Assembly (NCBI RefSeq): GCF_014841125.1
Contig: NZ_JACYTQ010000004.1
Coordinates: forward strand, 1 to 64,000
Direction of reading: 5' to 3'
DNA: 64,000 nucleotides
Source of the DNA: Echinicola arenosa
GTDB lineage: Bacteria > Bacteroidota > Bacteroidia > Cytophagales > Cyclobacteriaceae
A program made the position numbers and the translations under genes. Shown piece after piece: positions 43,819-53,186 of this stretch. The notes below the pieces were generated by a model. That model was not told where the DNA came from. It saw only the letters and a program-made list of their open reading frames with translations, and made no database searches. Positions within the stretch are counted from its first letter, which is position 1. Every line of letters starts with the position of its first letter.

Positions 43819-44442
43819 ATGATTTCGAAATACTTTGTAGGATCATGCTTGATGGTGGCATTGATGGTGTCTGGAATGAATGCAGCTTGGGCACAACTTT
43901 CCAAAGATGAAAAGAAGGCCTTGAAAAAGGAACTTAAACGCATGACTCCAGAGCAGTTGCGTCAAATGCAGGAAATGCAGCAATCTCAAAAAGTGAGCAT
44001 CATGGAACTTGAAAAGGAAAACAAGCAGCTCCAGGAGGAAGTGATCAGCAAGTCGGAAGATTTGGAAATTCTTCAAAAACGTCATGAGGAGTTAGAAGAA
44101 AAATATACCGGCGCCATGATGGAAGATGCCCATGAAGAATTGCATGGCGAAGCTCCTGCCAAGCTTACGGGCAAATGGAGTGAAGGAGTCGTTTTTCGGG
44201 TTCAGATAGGTGCTTTGACGAAGGAGGAATATGGTCAGGAAATACCCTCGGGATTTAGCATGGACGTAGAGGAAAAGGATAATCTGAAACGAATGCTTTT
44301 GGGATATTATCGTGACTATGACGAGGCAAATACTTTTAAAAAACTAATGAGAAAACTTGGAATCCGAACCGCATGGATTGTCCCTTATAAAGATGGTAAA
44401 AGGGTGCCGCTCAAAGAAGTTTTGGGTACCGTAGTGGATTGA
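43819..44442 (+). CDS. Secreted coiled-coil protein with SPOR-like C-terminus
   Basis: The 207-residue product has a signal peptide (about 1-25, ending AWA before QL), a long charged coiled coil (about 28-98, rich in Lys, Glu and Gln), and a C-terminal domain (about 120-207). The domain has FRVQIGALTKEEYG and GYYRDYDEANTFKKLMRKLGIRTAWIVPYKDGKRVPLKE, in pieces, the strand-helix order of SPOR domains that bind denuded peptidoglycan at division sites. It is probably periplasmic and cell-wall associated. Its stop is 15 bp from the stop of the convergent cyclophilin gene. The SPOR assignment is by resemblance. Confidence 0.7.
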   Translation: MISKYFVGSCLMVALMVSGMNAAWAQLSKDEKKALKKELKRMTPEQLRQMQEMQQSQKVSIMELEKENKQLQEEVISKSEDLEILQKRHEELEEKYTGAMMEDAHEELHGEAPAKLTGKWSEGVVFRVQIGALTKEEYGQEIPSGFSMDVEEKDNLKRMLLGYYRDYDEANTFKKLMRKLGIRTAWIVPYKDGKRVPLKEVLGTVVD

Positions 44443-44457
44443 TTTTCCTGCTTTTAT

Positions 44458-45045
44458 TTATTCTTTTACTTCATAGCCGTTTTCTTTCAATTCTTGGGCT
44501 GTCATTTCGATCAGGTTCACCTGCATGGTGACATCTTCGTAAGGCGTGTCCGTAGAGTCGGTTGGGACATGGGCGATGGCATCCAACACATCCAGTCCCT
44601 TAAAAACCTGCCCGAAAATAGTGTAATTCCCATCAAGCCTTTCAATGCCGTTTTTGTCATGGACAATATATAGCTGACAACCGGCAGATAGTTTTTCAGG
44701 GTTATCATCACGACCAGCCCCCACTGCTCCATAAACGTGCTTGATGTTATTGTCAAATTCAGGATTCAACAAATAAGGAGAGTCGCTAAAACCTTCAGGT
44801 GTATCTGGGCAACCTCCCTGGATAACAAATCCTTCGATTACCCGATTAAAAGTCAAGGAGTCCCAATAATGGGCTTTGGCCAATTCGATAAAGCTTTCTT
44901 TGTGAATAGGAGTTTCTTCATAAAGCCAAAAAAGCATCTCACCCTTAGGCGTGATGATCTGTCCAATGGGGTAGGTTTTGTCTGTCCTAGTATGACAAGA
45001 AGCCACAGAAAAGACCAACGTGAGAAGGATGAGAAGCTTTTTCAT
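44458..45045 (-). CDS. Cyclophilin-type peptidyl-prolyl isomerase lipoprotein
   Basis: This envelope proline isomerase has 195 residues, with a lipoprotein signal ending VASC (Cys17). The cyclophilin fold is marked by FNRVIEGFVIQGGCPD, GAVGAGRDDNPEKLSAGCQLYIVHD and FGQVFKGLDVLDAIA. The canonical FH.VI..F..QGGD is changed to FNRVIEGFVIQGGCPD, with the Arg kept, so activity is plausible. It is the second proline-isomerase fold in the window, after the FKBP set. The gene is convergent with the SPOR-like gene. Confidence 0.9.
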   Translation of the reverse strand: MKKLLILLTLVFSVASCHTRTDKTYPIGQIITPKGEMLFWLYEETPIHKESFIELAKAHYWDSLTFNRVIEGFVIQGGCPDTPEGFSDSPYLLNPEFDNNIKHVYGAVGAGRDDNPEKLSAGCQLYIVHDKNGIERLDGNYTIFGQVFKGLDVLDAIAHVPTDSTDTPYEDVTMQVNLIEMTAQELKENGYEVKE

Positions 45046-45124
45046 AGAATAAAGAGTTTGTTAACTTAATGGTAAATTAATCACTCTTAAAGAAATAAAA
45101 ACAATTAGTTAATGGTATATCTCA

Positions 45125-46006
45125 TTATTCGCCAGAACCGAAGATTTTTTTCCTAAATGCTGTAAAAAAGCCTCCGACAGCCAAAGCAATTACTTTCCAG
45201 AATTTTAGCAATAGGACAAAAAAACCAGTTTTTGCCAACATTTTTCCAGCGATGAGCCCACCGATGCCATAAGCTGCAATTTCATCCACTTCTGGATTGA
45301 AATCACCATAACGATAACCATCGTTAAATTCCACGCTTGCCAAAATATCATTGATGTCTTGCTTCACGATGGGGAGAGCCTCCATATTACTGATAGCATT
45401 CATATTTAGGTATCCTTTTCTGCCTAAGATCCTGATGTTATAATTGAGTGTATTTATTTCTTGCTCACCAAACTTCAGTTCTTTTGCCCAATGAAGCTTT
45501 TTTGATTTATAATCATAAAATGGCTCGGAAGCCCATCCCACCAGTTCAATTTTTTCATATCCTTCTTCAATTCTGTAAGAATTGGCTTCATCAGTGTCCG
45601 ATTGCATTTCTTCCAGCAAGTCATCGTAATCAATTTCTTGGGCATCTTCATCATCAATATAACCTTCTTCGGCATAATTGATCTCTACGGCATAGGTAAA
45701 ATCGTCACTCATTGGATCAATATCTTCAGGAAATAATAGGCCTAAAACTTCTTCTGGTGGATTTCCCCACAGCTCTGTCAATACGTAGCTACTTTGTTCC
45801 GTATCAAGATATTTGTATCCCTTAGGAACCTGCAAAGTGGCAATATTATCGCCCAATATAATTGTGCCGTATTGGTAGGTAAATGAACTGTTTATGCTGT
45901 CAACCAAGGCGAAGTATTCTTCATCACTAAGTTCCTCTTCTTGAGCGTGTATTTGGCCAATAATACCAATAAGAAATAAATGGAAAACGAGTAATTTCTT
46001 AATCAT
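45125..46006 (-). CDS. DUF2167 membrane-anchored protein
   Basis: The 293-residue protein has a signal peptide (about 1-21), an acidic periplasmic domain with TIILGDNIATLQVPKGYKYL and ELWGNPPEEVLGLLFPED, in pieces (the DUF2167 hallmark), and a C-terminal hydrophobic segment (about 258-283) ahead of a short basic tail. So it is exported with a C-terminal membrane anchor. The family is widespread in Bacteroidota and Proteobacteria, without established function. It is 79 bp upstream of the cyclophilin gene in the same direction. Confidence 0.85.
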   Translation of the reverse strand: MIKKLLVFHLFLIGIIGQIHAQEEELSDEEYFALVDSINSSFTYQYGTIILGDNIATLQVPKGYKYLDTEQSSYVLTELWGNPPEEVLGLLFPEDIDPMSDDFTYAVEINYAEEGYIDDEDAQEIDYDDLLEEMQSDTDEANSYRIEEGYEKIELVGWASEPFYDYKSKKLHWAKELKFGEQEINTLNYNIRILGRKGYLNMNAISNMEALPIVKQDINDILASVEFNDGYRYGDFNPEVDEIAAYGIGGLIAGKMLAKTGFFVLLLKFWKVIALAVGGFFTAFRKKIFGSGE

Positions 46007-46286
46007 AATAAGTAGTGTGAAATAAAAATTTGTAAAAATGAACAGGCAATTATATGAAAAATTAGGTTGATAAATAGTGACAAACAGTAAAATTATGGCA
46101 TAAAGTAACGATAATGAAGAGTATTTGATGTGGGTAATGCCCTTTAATGTATAAATCTTTACATCATTTTAAGATGTTGAGTTCATAGCCTTAAACACAA
46201 CCACTTAGAGCTTTTGGGTAAGTAAGGGTTAAATAATTGCAAATTTTTTTAATAAAGAAGCGGTTTAGTTTAGTAATTTAGGCGGC

Positions 46287-48056
46287 ATGGAGTTTAGGTG
46301 GGAAATAAAAAGTAAAGCAGATCAAGAAACCGTTCAATCCCTTAGCAGCGAAATCAATGTAAATCCGACATTGGCTAATTTATTGGCCAATCGAGAAGTG
46401 GGTGATTTTCAGCAGGCCAAAGATTTTTTTAGGCCGGATTTAGATAAGATCCATTCGCCATTCCTGATGAAGGACATGGACAAGGCGGTTGATAGGCTTG
46501 TGGAGGCAGTGAATAAAGAGGAGAAAATCTTGGTCTACGGAGATTATGATGTTGATGGAACCACTTCTGTGGCACTTTTTTATGGGTTTTTAAAGGAGTT
46601 TTATCCCCATGTGGATTTTTATATTCCTGATCGATACCAAGAAGGATATGGTGTGTCGGAGAAAGGAGTACTCTTTGCTGCTGAAAATGATTTTAAGTTG
46701 ATCGTTTCCTTGGATTGTGGTATTAAGGCCTTGGAAAAAATTGATTTGGCCAATAGCCTTGGACTGGATTTTATCATTTGTGATCACCATACTCCGGGAG
46801 AGGTGCTTCCAGCGGCTTTGGCTGTTTTGGATCCCAAAAGACTGGATTGTGAGTATCCTTATAAAGAACTCAGTGGATGTGGTGTAGGTTTCAAATTGAT
46901 TCAAGCTTTTACAGAGCGTACAGGTAAAAATGCCAGTCACCTTTTTGGCTTGTTGGATTTGGTGGCGGTAAGTATAGCGGCAGATATTGTTCCCATCACT
47001 GGTGAAAATAGAATTTTGGCGCATTATGGTCTGGAGCGTTTGAACAATAATCCAAGACCAGGCTTGATGGCATTGATACTCGCAGGCAAAGGCCAAAGAA
47101 GTCTTAATGAATTACAGGAAAACCGACAATTGCTCCAAAGGGAAATGTTGCAGCTGAAGTCGGATAAGGACATTGAAATTTCTGATATTGTTTTCCGGAT
47201 AGGCCCTAGGATCAATGCTTCTGGAAGACTGGAACATGCAAAAGCCTCTGTGGAGCTGTTGATTTCCAAAGACATCATGGATGCCCTTCAGCGGGCAGAG
47301 CTGGTGGAAGATGTCAATGCAGCCAGAAAAAACTTTGATGAGAATATCACTAAAGAAGCCATTCAGATGATTGAGGACCGTGAGCAGTTGAAGCCTTATA
47401 AAAGTACGGTGCTGTACAAGGAAGATTGGCACAAAGGGGTCATCGGGATTGTGGCATCGCGCTGTATTGAGCAGTTTTATCGGCCCACGATCATTTTGAC
47501 CGAATCTAACAATAAAGCAACTGGCAGTGCAAGGTCAGTTTATGATTTTGACATCTATGAAGCGATAAGCGAATGCAGCGACTTGCTTGAACAATTTGGG
47601 GGACATAAGTATGCTGCGGGCCTGACCATGGAGCTGGATAAAGTGCCAGCCTTTCAGGATAAATTTGAAGAAGTGGTGAGTCGGAGAATTTCTGAGATCC
47701 ATACCAAGCCCGTGTTGGAGATTGACGATGAGTTGGAGCTGGATCAGATTAATTATAAATTCTATAATATTTTGCGTCAAATGGCACCTTTTGGCCCTGG
47801 GAATCCAGAGCCTATATTTTGTGCCAATCAAGTTTATGCACAAAATATCAAAGTACTAAAAGATAAACACCTGAAGTTTGAAATCGTACAAGATGGTCAA
47901 GTGACTACTCCAGTATGTATTGCTTTTGGCTTTGCTACTTACTATGAAATGTTGAGAAGCAAAATGCGTTTCAATATTGCGTTTGAAGTAAGGGAAAATA
48001 CCTTTCGCAATACTAGTAGTTTACAGTTGTACGTAAAGGATATAAAATTCGATTGA
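46287..48056 (+). CDS. recJ: Single-stranded-DNA-specific exonuclease RecJ
   Basis: This cytoplasmic 5'-3' exonuclease takes part in RecF recombination and mismatch repair. In 589 residues the DHH core shows [10 protein letters not shown] (85-94), DCG (143-145) and CDHHTPG (165-171). The DHHA1 part has [10 protein letters not shown], and an OB-like C-terminal region follows. Length and motif order are typical. The stop codon is separated by one base from the lptB start, so the recJ-lptB-GH3 genes form a tight operon. Confidence 0.95.
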   Translation: MEFRWEIKSKADQETVQSLSSEINVNPTLANLLANREVGDFQQAKDFFRPDLDKIHSPFLMKDMDKAVDRLVEAVNKEEKILVYGDYDVDGTTSVALFYGFLKEFYPHVDFYIPDRYQEGYGVSEKGVLFAAENDFKLIVSLDCGIKALEKIDLANSLGLDFIICDHHTPGEVLPAALAVLDPKRLDCEYPYKELSGCGVGFKLIQAFTERTGKNASHLFGLLDLVAVSIAADIVPITGENRILAHYGLERLNNNPRPGLMALILAGKGQRSLNELQENRQLLQREMLQLKSDKDIEISDIVFRIGPRINASGRLEHAKASVELLISKDIMDALQRAELVEDVNAARKNFDENITKEAIQMIEDREQLKPYKSTVLYKEDWHKGVIGIVASRCIEQFYRPTIILTESNNKATGSARSVYDFDIYEAISECSDLLEQFGGHKYAAGLTMELDKVPAFQDKFEEVVSRRISEIHTKPVLEIDDELELDQINYKFYNILRQMAPFGPGNPEPIFCANQVYAQNIKVLKDKHLKFEIVQDGQVTTPVCIAFGFATYYEMLRSKMRFNIAFEVRENTFRNTSSLQLYVKDIKFD

Positions 48057-48057
48057 G

Positions 48058-48789
48058 ATGAAACTTAGAGGAGAAAACCTGATCAAGATATACAAAGGCC
48101 GAAAAGTAGTTAATAATATTTCTGTAGAGGTGGAGCAGGGGGAGATTGTAGGGCTCTTGGGACCCAATGGAGCGGGAAAGACAACTTCATTTTATATGAT
48201 CGTAGGTTTGATCAAACCCAACAGTGGAACGGTATTTTTAGATCAGGAGGACATTACTCCTTTGCCAATGTATCGAAGGGCAAAGCGTGGAATTGGTTAT
48301 TTGGCCCAGGAAGCTTCCGTGTTCAGGAAATTGTCTGTGGAAGAAAACATCATGGCTGTGCTGGAGATGACCAAGCTTTCCAAAGTTGCCCAAAGGGAAA
48401 AAATGGAAGAGCTTCTGGAGGAATTTAGCCTTACGCATGTTCGTAAAAATCTTGGCATGGTTCTTTCTGGTGGAGAAAGAAGGAGAACTGAAATAGCTCG
48501 GGCTTTGGCAGTGGATCCCAAGTTTGTGTTATTGGATGAACCCTTTGCAGGGGTAGATCCCATTGCAGTGGAAGAAATCCAATCCATTGTAGCGAAATTA
48601 AAAAATAAAAATATTGGTATCTTGATTACCGACCACAACGTAAACGAAACCCTTTCAATAACCGACCGTGCTTACCTGATGTTTGAGGGTAAGTTGCTCA
48701 AAGCGGGAACTGCTGAAGAACTAGCAGCCGATGAGCAGGTTCGGAAGGTTTACCTTGGTAAACATTTTGAGCTGAAACGTAAGATTTAA
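48058..48789 (+). CDS. lptB: LPS export ABC transporter ATPase LptB
   Basis: This cytoplasmic ATPase drives LptFG extraction of lipopolysaccharide. In 243 residues it shows Walker [10 protein letters not shown] (35-43), signature LSGGERRR (136-143) and Walker [12 protein letters not shown] (158-168). The SGGERRR-EIARAL context is characteristic of LptB rather than amino acid transporters. It starts 1 bp after recJ and is followed 4 bp later by a GH3-family gene. The other Lpt genes are not in the window. Confidence 0.93.
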   Translation: MKLRGENLIKIYKGRKVVNNISVEVEQGEIVGLLGPNGAGKTTSFYMIVGLIKPNSGTVFLDQEDITPLPMYRRAKRGIGYLAQEASVFRKLSVEENIMAVLEMTKLSKVAQREKMEELLEEFSLTHVRKNLGMVLSGGERRRTEIARALAVDPKFVLLDEPFAGVDPIAVEEIQSIVAKLKNKNIGILITDHNVNETLSITDRAYLMFEGKLLKAGTAEELAADEQVRKVYLGKHFELKRKI

Positions 48790-48793
48790 ATTT

Positions 48794-50314
48794 ATGGATG
48801 TACTGAATACTTTTATGACCTGGATTTTCAAAATCCGGATCGGTCAGATTGATAACTTCAAGGAAAACCCGATTGAAGTTCAACAAGACATTTTTTTTGA
48901 CCTTATAAAAACAGCAAGAAAAACCCAGTTTGGAAAGAAGTATGGGTTTTCTGATGTCAAATCTCATAGGGATTTTATTAATCAAGTTCCCATTCATGAT
49001 TATGAACAAATGCAGCCTTATATCGAACAGACGATGAGAGGTGAGCAGAATGTAATATGGCCCACAGACATCAATTGGTTTTCCAAGTCTTCAGGTACCA
49101 CGGGCAGCAGGAGTAAATTCATCCCTGTTTCTCAAGAATCACTAGAAGATTGCCACTTCAAAGGAGGCAAGGATATGCTCTCACTTTATGTAAATAATTA
49201 TCCCGATAGTAAGCTCTTTACAGGAAAAAGTCTGGCCATAGGGGGGAGTAGTGAGGTAAATAAGTTGGATGTCAACCAGAATAGTTATTATGGAGATGTG
49301 TCGGCGGTGATTATGCGGAATTTGCCCATGTGGGCCCAACTGGCAAAAACACCAAGCTTGGAGACAGCGCTGATGAGTGAGTGGGAAGAAAAAATCGAAA
49401 AGATGGCCCATGAAACAATGGAGGAAAATGTGGTCAGTATCTCGGGCGTTCCCACTTGGACCATTGTTTTGTTGCAGCGAATCATGGAATTGACGAATTC
49501 GAAGAACATTCTTGAGGTGTGGCCGAATTTGGAGGTTTTCTTCCATGGCGCAGTGGCTTTTGGTCCTTACAGGAAATTGTTTCAGGAGCTGATTCCTTCT
49601 GATAAGATGCATTACATGGAAACGTATAATGCCTCAGAGGGATTTTTCGGGATTCAGGATCAAAAGAATTCTGATGAGCTTTTGTTGATGTTGGATTATG
49701 GGATTTATTATGAGTTTATCCCCATGGAAGAATGGGACCGGGAAGATCCCAAAGTGATTCCTTTGGAAGACGTTGAGTTGGGCAAAAACTATGCGTTGTT
49801 GATCAGCACCAATGGAGGGCTGTGGCGCTATAAGATTGGCGATACGGTAAAATTCACTTCTATCAGGCCATATCGCATCAAAATATCTGGAAGGACAAAA
49901 CACTTTATCAATGCATTTGGGGAAGAAGTGATTGTGGAGAATGCCGAAAAAGCGATTGAGGTAGCTGCTGATGCCACAAACTCCATCATTGTCAACTTTA
50001 CAGCTGCTCCCGTTTATTTTGATAGCTCGGATAGCAAAGGTGCACATGAATGGGTGATTGAATTCAGCAAGCAACCTGATGACAAGTCGCTATTTATAGA
50101 AAAGCTGGATGCAACCTTGCGCGAGATCAATTCCGATTATGATGCCAAACGCTATAAAGACATGGCTTTGGACAAGCCCAGGATTCATTTTGCCCAAGAA
50201 GGGCTTTTTGAACAATGGATGAAATCCAGGGGCAAACTGGGCGGACAAAATAAGGTCCCTAGGTTGGCCAACAACCGGGAATACATTGATGGAATTATTG
50301 AAATGATAGGGTGA
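48794..50314 (+). CDS. GH3-family acyl-acid amido synthetase-like protein
   Basis: The 506-residue protein belongs to the GH3 (auxin-responsive promoter) branch of the ANL adenylating superfamily. The ATP loop is visible as SKSSGTTGSRSKFIPVS (near 95-111), with HGAVAFGPYRKLF and the YNASEGFFGIQ motif further on. Plant members join amino acids to hormone acids; bacterial members have no agreed substrate. Tight coupling to lptB (4 bp) hints at an envelope-lipid or cell-surface role. No signal peptide is present, so it is cytoplasmic. Confidence 0.88.
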   Translation: MDVLNTFMTWIFKIRIGQIDNFKENPIEVQQDIFFDLIKTARKTQFGKKYGFSDVKSHRDFINQVPIHDYEQMQPYIEQTMRGEQNVIWPTDINWFSKSSGTTGSRSKFIPVSQESLEDCHFKGGKDMLSLYVNNYPDSKLFTGKSLAIGGSSEVNKLDVNQNSYYGDVSAVIMRNLPMWAQLAKTPSLETALMSEWEEKIEKMAHETMEENVVSISGVPTWTIVLLQRIMELTNSKNILEVWPNLEVFFHGAVAFGPYRKLFQELIPSDKMHYMETYNASEGFFGIQDQKNSDELLLMLDYGIYYEFIPMEEWDREDPKVIPLEDVELGKNYALLISTNGGLWRYKIGDTVKFTSIRPYRIKISGRTKHFINAFGEEVIVENAEKAIEVAADATNSIIVNFTAAPVYFDSSDSKGAHEWVIEFSKQPDDKSLFIEKLDATLREINSDYDAKRYKDMALDKPRIHFAQEGLFEQWMKSRGKLGGQNKVPRLANNREYIDGIIEMIG

Positions 50315-50323
50315 TTTAAAAGT

Positions 50324-50361
50324 AAAAAGGAGACAGAAATAATATTCTGCCTCCTTTTTTT
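50324..50361 (+). terminator. Terminator of the recJ-lptB-GH3 operon
   Basis: AAAAAGGAG (50324-50332) pairs with CTCCTTTTT (50351-50359), with an inner CAGAA/TTCTG stem, and a T run follows. The A-rich left arm lets it serve the leftward hflC transcript as well. Confidence 0.75.
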
Positions 50362-50378
50362 GTCCCATGTGCTGAATT

Positions 50379-51317
50379 TTACTTTAATCTATTTAAGTAG
50401 CGGAAAAACTCACTATCCGTGGAAAGGATAATGCTGGTGTTTTCATCCATGGACTTCTCAAAACTCTCCATGGTTCTTAGGAACTTATAAAGCTCTACTG
50501 CCTGTCGATTCTGATTATATGCCTCTGCATAGATAGCCGTTGCTTCAGCATCAGCGCGGCCTTTGATTTCTTCTGCTTCTCTAAAGGCTTCCGATTGTAT
50601 TTGGGCGAGATCTCTTTCCTTGTCCCCTTGGATTTTACGTGCCTCCCCTTGACCTTCCGAACGGAATTGATCTGCAATTCTATTTCTTTCAGAAATCATT
50701 CGATCATATACTCTATCCCGAACTTCATTTACATAGTTCATGCGTTTGAACTTAAAATCCAAAACCCTCACTCCGAGGTCAGCTGTTCTTTCATTGGCCT
50801 TGGCCAAGACAATTTCTTCTATTTTAGCCCTGCCTACGGAAATTTCCTCCAGCACTTCCAATTCTTCCATAAAATCTTCTGTTACCTCCGGATCACGGTT
50901 GGTTGACCTTACCACATCCAAAAGGTTGTGACTGGCAATGGCGTTGCGGGTTTCTCCATCCAAAATGTCATCCAGTCTGGATTGGGCAGATCTCTCATCC
51001 CGAAGTCGGATAAAAAACTGCAGTGGATTGGTAATTTCCCACCTGGCATAAGTATCCACAAAGATGAATTTTTTGTCTTTGGTAGGTACTTGGTTTCTGT
51101 CTCCGTCCCATTCCAAATAACGCTTGTCAAAGAATTGTACCTTGTGCAGAAATGGTATTTTAAAATTTAGTCCTGGCGTAGTTCTTGGTTCCCCCACAGG
51201 CTTTCCAAATTGGGTGACAATGGCTTGTTGTGTCTCATCCAAAATATACACGGAGCCATTGATCGCGATGATAAGAACCAGTCCTAAAACGATATATAAA
51301 ATTAACTTTCTGTTCAT
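50379..51317 (-). CDS. hflC: HflC, SPFH-family protease modulator
   Basis: This inner-membrane partner of HflK forms a large cage around FtsH and limits its proteolysis. In 312 residues an N-terminal TM helix (about 5-25) is followed by the SPFH/Band 7 domain, beginning VYILDETQQAIVTQFGKP, and a helical region ending EFFRYLNRLK. The start codon overlaps the hflK stop (ATGA at 51314-51317), so the two are translationally coupled. Confidence 0.92.
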   Translation of the reverse strand: MNRKLILYIVLGLVLIIAINGSVYILDETQQAIVTQFGKPVGEPRTTPGLNFKIPFLHKVQFFDKRYLEWDGDRNQVPTKDKKFIFVDTYARWEITNPLQFFIRLRDERSAQSRLDDILDGETRNAIASHNLLDVVRSTNRDPEVTEDFMEELEVLEEISVGRAKIEEIVLAKANERTADLGVRVLDFKFKRMNYVNEVRDRVYDRMISERNRIADQFRSEGQGEARKIQGDKERDLAQIQSEAFREAEEIKGRADAEATAIYAEAYNQNRQAVELYKFLRTMESFEKSMDENTSIILSTDSEFFRYLNRLK

Positions 51318-52294
51318 TTTTCAGTCCCTCCTTTCTTAGTGTCCAGATTTAAAAGAGGCAAAACATTATTGCCTTGTTCATCCACTATGACCTTATTGCC
51401 CAGCTTAGGAAGAATCTTTTCCATGGTTTCCAAATAGATCCTTTGCTTGGTGACCTCCGGTGCTTTGATGTACTCTTTGAAAAGTGAGTTGAATCGATCC
51501 GCTTCACCTTTGGCTCTGTTTACCCTGTTGAGGGCAAATGCTTCGGCGAGTTCAATGGTTTCTTGGGCCTCCCCCCTCGCGCGCGGGATGATTCGGTTGT
51601 AGTCTGCTTCAGCTTTATTGATAAGCGTTTCACGTTCCTGTTGTGCTTCATTTACGGCATTGAATGATGGTTTGACAGGATCTGGTGGATTGACATCCTG
51701 CAATACCACTTGATCGATCCGGATACCATTTTCATATTCATCACAATATTGCTGAAGTAAAGTTTCCACGCTGGAAGCAATTTCCTGCCTTCCCACTGTG
51801 ATGACTTCGTTGACCGTTCGGTCTCCTACGATTTGCCGCATAGCCGCCTCAGCCATATCATGAAGTGTTTTGTCAGCGTTTCTTACTTTAAAAAGATATT
51901 TGTAGGAGTCACTGATTCGATATTGGACTACCCATTCCACATCCGTGAGGTTGAGGTCACCTGTAAGCATGGTGGATTCATCCCGATAGCCATCTTTGAC
52001 ATAATCAGAGCGAGTACCTGCCGAGGAAGTTCTAAATCCAAATTCCTGCTTCAGCTGCCTTTGGACAGGGATTTTGTATATCTTTTCAATTCCGAAAGGA
52101 AGAATGAAATTAAGGCCCGGTTGTACGGTTCTATTGTATTTTCCCATTTGGACTACTACACCTTCTTCTTCTGGCCCCACCGTATATATCGCACTGAATG
52201 CCGCATAGAGTATGATAAGTCCCAAGATTATTTTCCTGAGGTATTTTTTAATCCAACTAGGATCTATATTGACATCAAAGTTTCTATTTGCCAT
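51314..52294 (-). CDS. hflK: HflK, SPFH-family protease modulator
   Basis: This is the partner of HflC in the FtsH-regulating membrane complex. Its 326 residues have a TM helix (about 20-42), the SPFH domain with GPEEEGVVVQMGKYNRTVQPG, and the AQQERETLINKAEADYNRIIPRARGEAQE coiled-coil region, in pieces. The start is the ATG at 52292-52294; the open frame upstream of it encodes a non-homologous stretch that overlaps the next gene. The C-terminus is shorter and less proline-rich than in E. coli. It lies 77 bp downstream of an oxidase subunit III-like gene. Confidence 0.92.
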   Translation of the reverse strand: MANRNFDVNIDPSWIKKYLRKIILGLIILYAAFSAIYTVGPEEEGVVVQMGKYNRTVQPGLNFILPFGIEKIYKIPVQRQLKQEFGFRTSSAGTRSDYVKDGYRDESTMLTGDLNLTDVEWVVQYRISDSYKYLFKVRNADKTLHDMAEAAMRQIVGDRTVNEVITVGRQEIASSVETLLQQYCDEYENGIRIDQVVLQDVNPPDPVKPSFNAVNEAQQERETLINKAEADYNRIIPRARGEAQETIELAEAFALNRVNRAKGEADRFNSLFKEYIKAPEVTKQRIYLETMEKILPKLGNKVIVDEQGNNVLPLLNLDTKKGGTEK

Positions 52295-52371
52295 AGAATT
52301 AAAAGTTTGGTTGTTTAAGAATTGAAGTTTGAAAAAAATATTGGAATAAGCACAGTAAATGGTAAAAAATG

Positions 52372-52983
52372 CTAGAATGCTATGGAAAAGAGGATGAAAA
52401 GCAACAGCCAAATGAAGTCCACAAAATGCCAGTAAGTAATAAACAGTTTTAGCTTCATCTTTACAAAAGGGTTGGTGATGAAAACCAAGTCTTTGACGGG
52501 GTCTAAGACGGATTGATGCACTTCCCAAAGTAGTACGATCACAAAGATCAAAACACCCAAAAGGTGTAAAATATGAATGCCTGTCAATACAAATAAATAA
52601 CTACCACTGGGAATCCCTGCAAAATCAATCCCTTGTTGGTTCAGGTCACTCCAGCCCCAGAATTGTAGGGCAGTGAATAGAAGCCCCAAGCTGAATATCA
52701 CCCAAAGAAAGCGCTCAAGGTGATAGGGTCTTCCTTTGTGATAGAAATGAATCAATCTATTGATCAAAAAGCTGGAGGCTACTAAAACAAAAGTGCTGAG
52801 CCAAAATGGTGTGGGCAATTGATATCCCTCAAGGTTATTTTGAGGATAAAAAGAGGAGAGAAAAGCTATGGTAAGAAATAGGAAAATCAATCCACTTCCT
52901 ACCATACCCAAGTAAACAATGGTCTGATAAGGGTGCATTTTTTCCATTTTCTGGACCCAGCCATGATCTGTCTTTGTTTTCAT
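52372..52983 (-). CDS. Orphan cytochrome c oxidase subunit III-like protein
   Basis: The 203-residue polytopic membrane protein has five hydrophobic helices and matches heme-copper oxidase subunit III: GIHILHLLGVLIFV (near 141-154) and TYWHFVDFIWLLLF (near 183-196) are the conserved late helices. Subunit III binds lipids and stabilises proton uptake. There is no subunit I or II gene beside it, so it either works with an oxidase encoded elsewhere or has another role. The start is ATG at 52981-52983 or three codons earlier; both are possible. It is transcribed towards hflKC. Confidence 0.8.
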   Translation of the reverse strand: MKTKTDHGWVQKMEKMHPYQTIVYLGMVGSGLIFLFLTIAFLSSFYPQNNLEGYQLPTPFWLSTFVLVASSFLINRLIHFYHKGRPYHLERFLWVIFSLGLLFTALQFWGWSDLNQQGIDFAGIPSGSYLFVLTGIHILHLLGVLIFVIVLLWEVHQSVLDPVKDLVFITNPFVKMKLKLFITYWHFVDFIWLLLFILFSIAF

Positions 52984-53186
52984 ATATACCATACTATCTC
53001 CAACGCTCTTATGGTTTTCATTACTATGGCTTAATAACCTTATTTGGGTGTTTTTGGTTGCAAGATCTGGAAGAATGAAAGTATTATCTTATTTGCCTAG
53101 TGACTTCAGGTGTTACATTTCCATAAAGAGGCTTCTTTTTCCTAACTTGCGGAAGTTAAAGCATTACTCAAGAAGAAAGTAAGATT

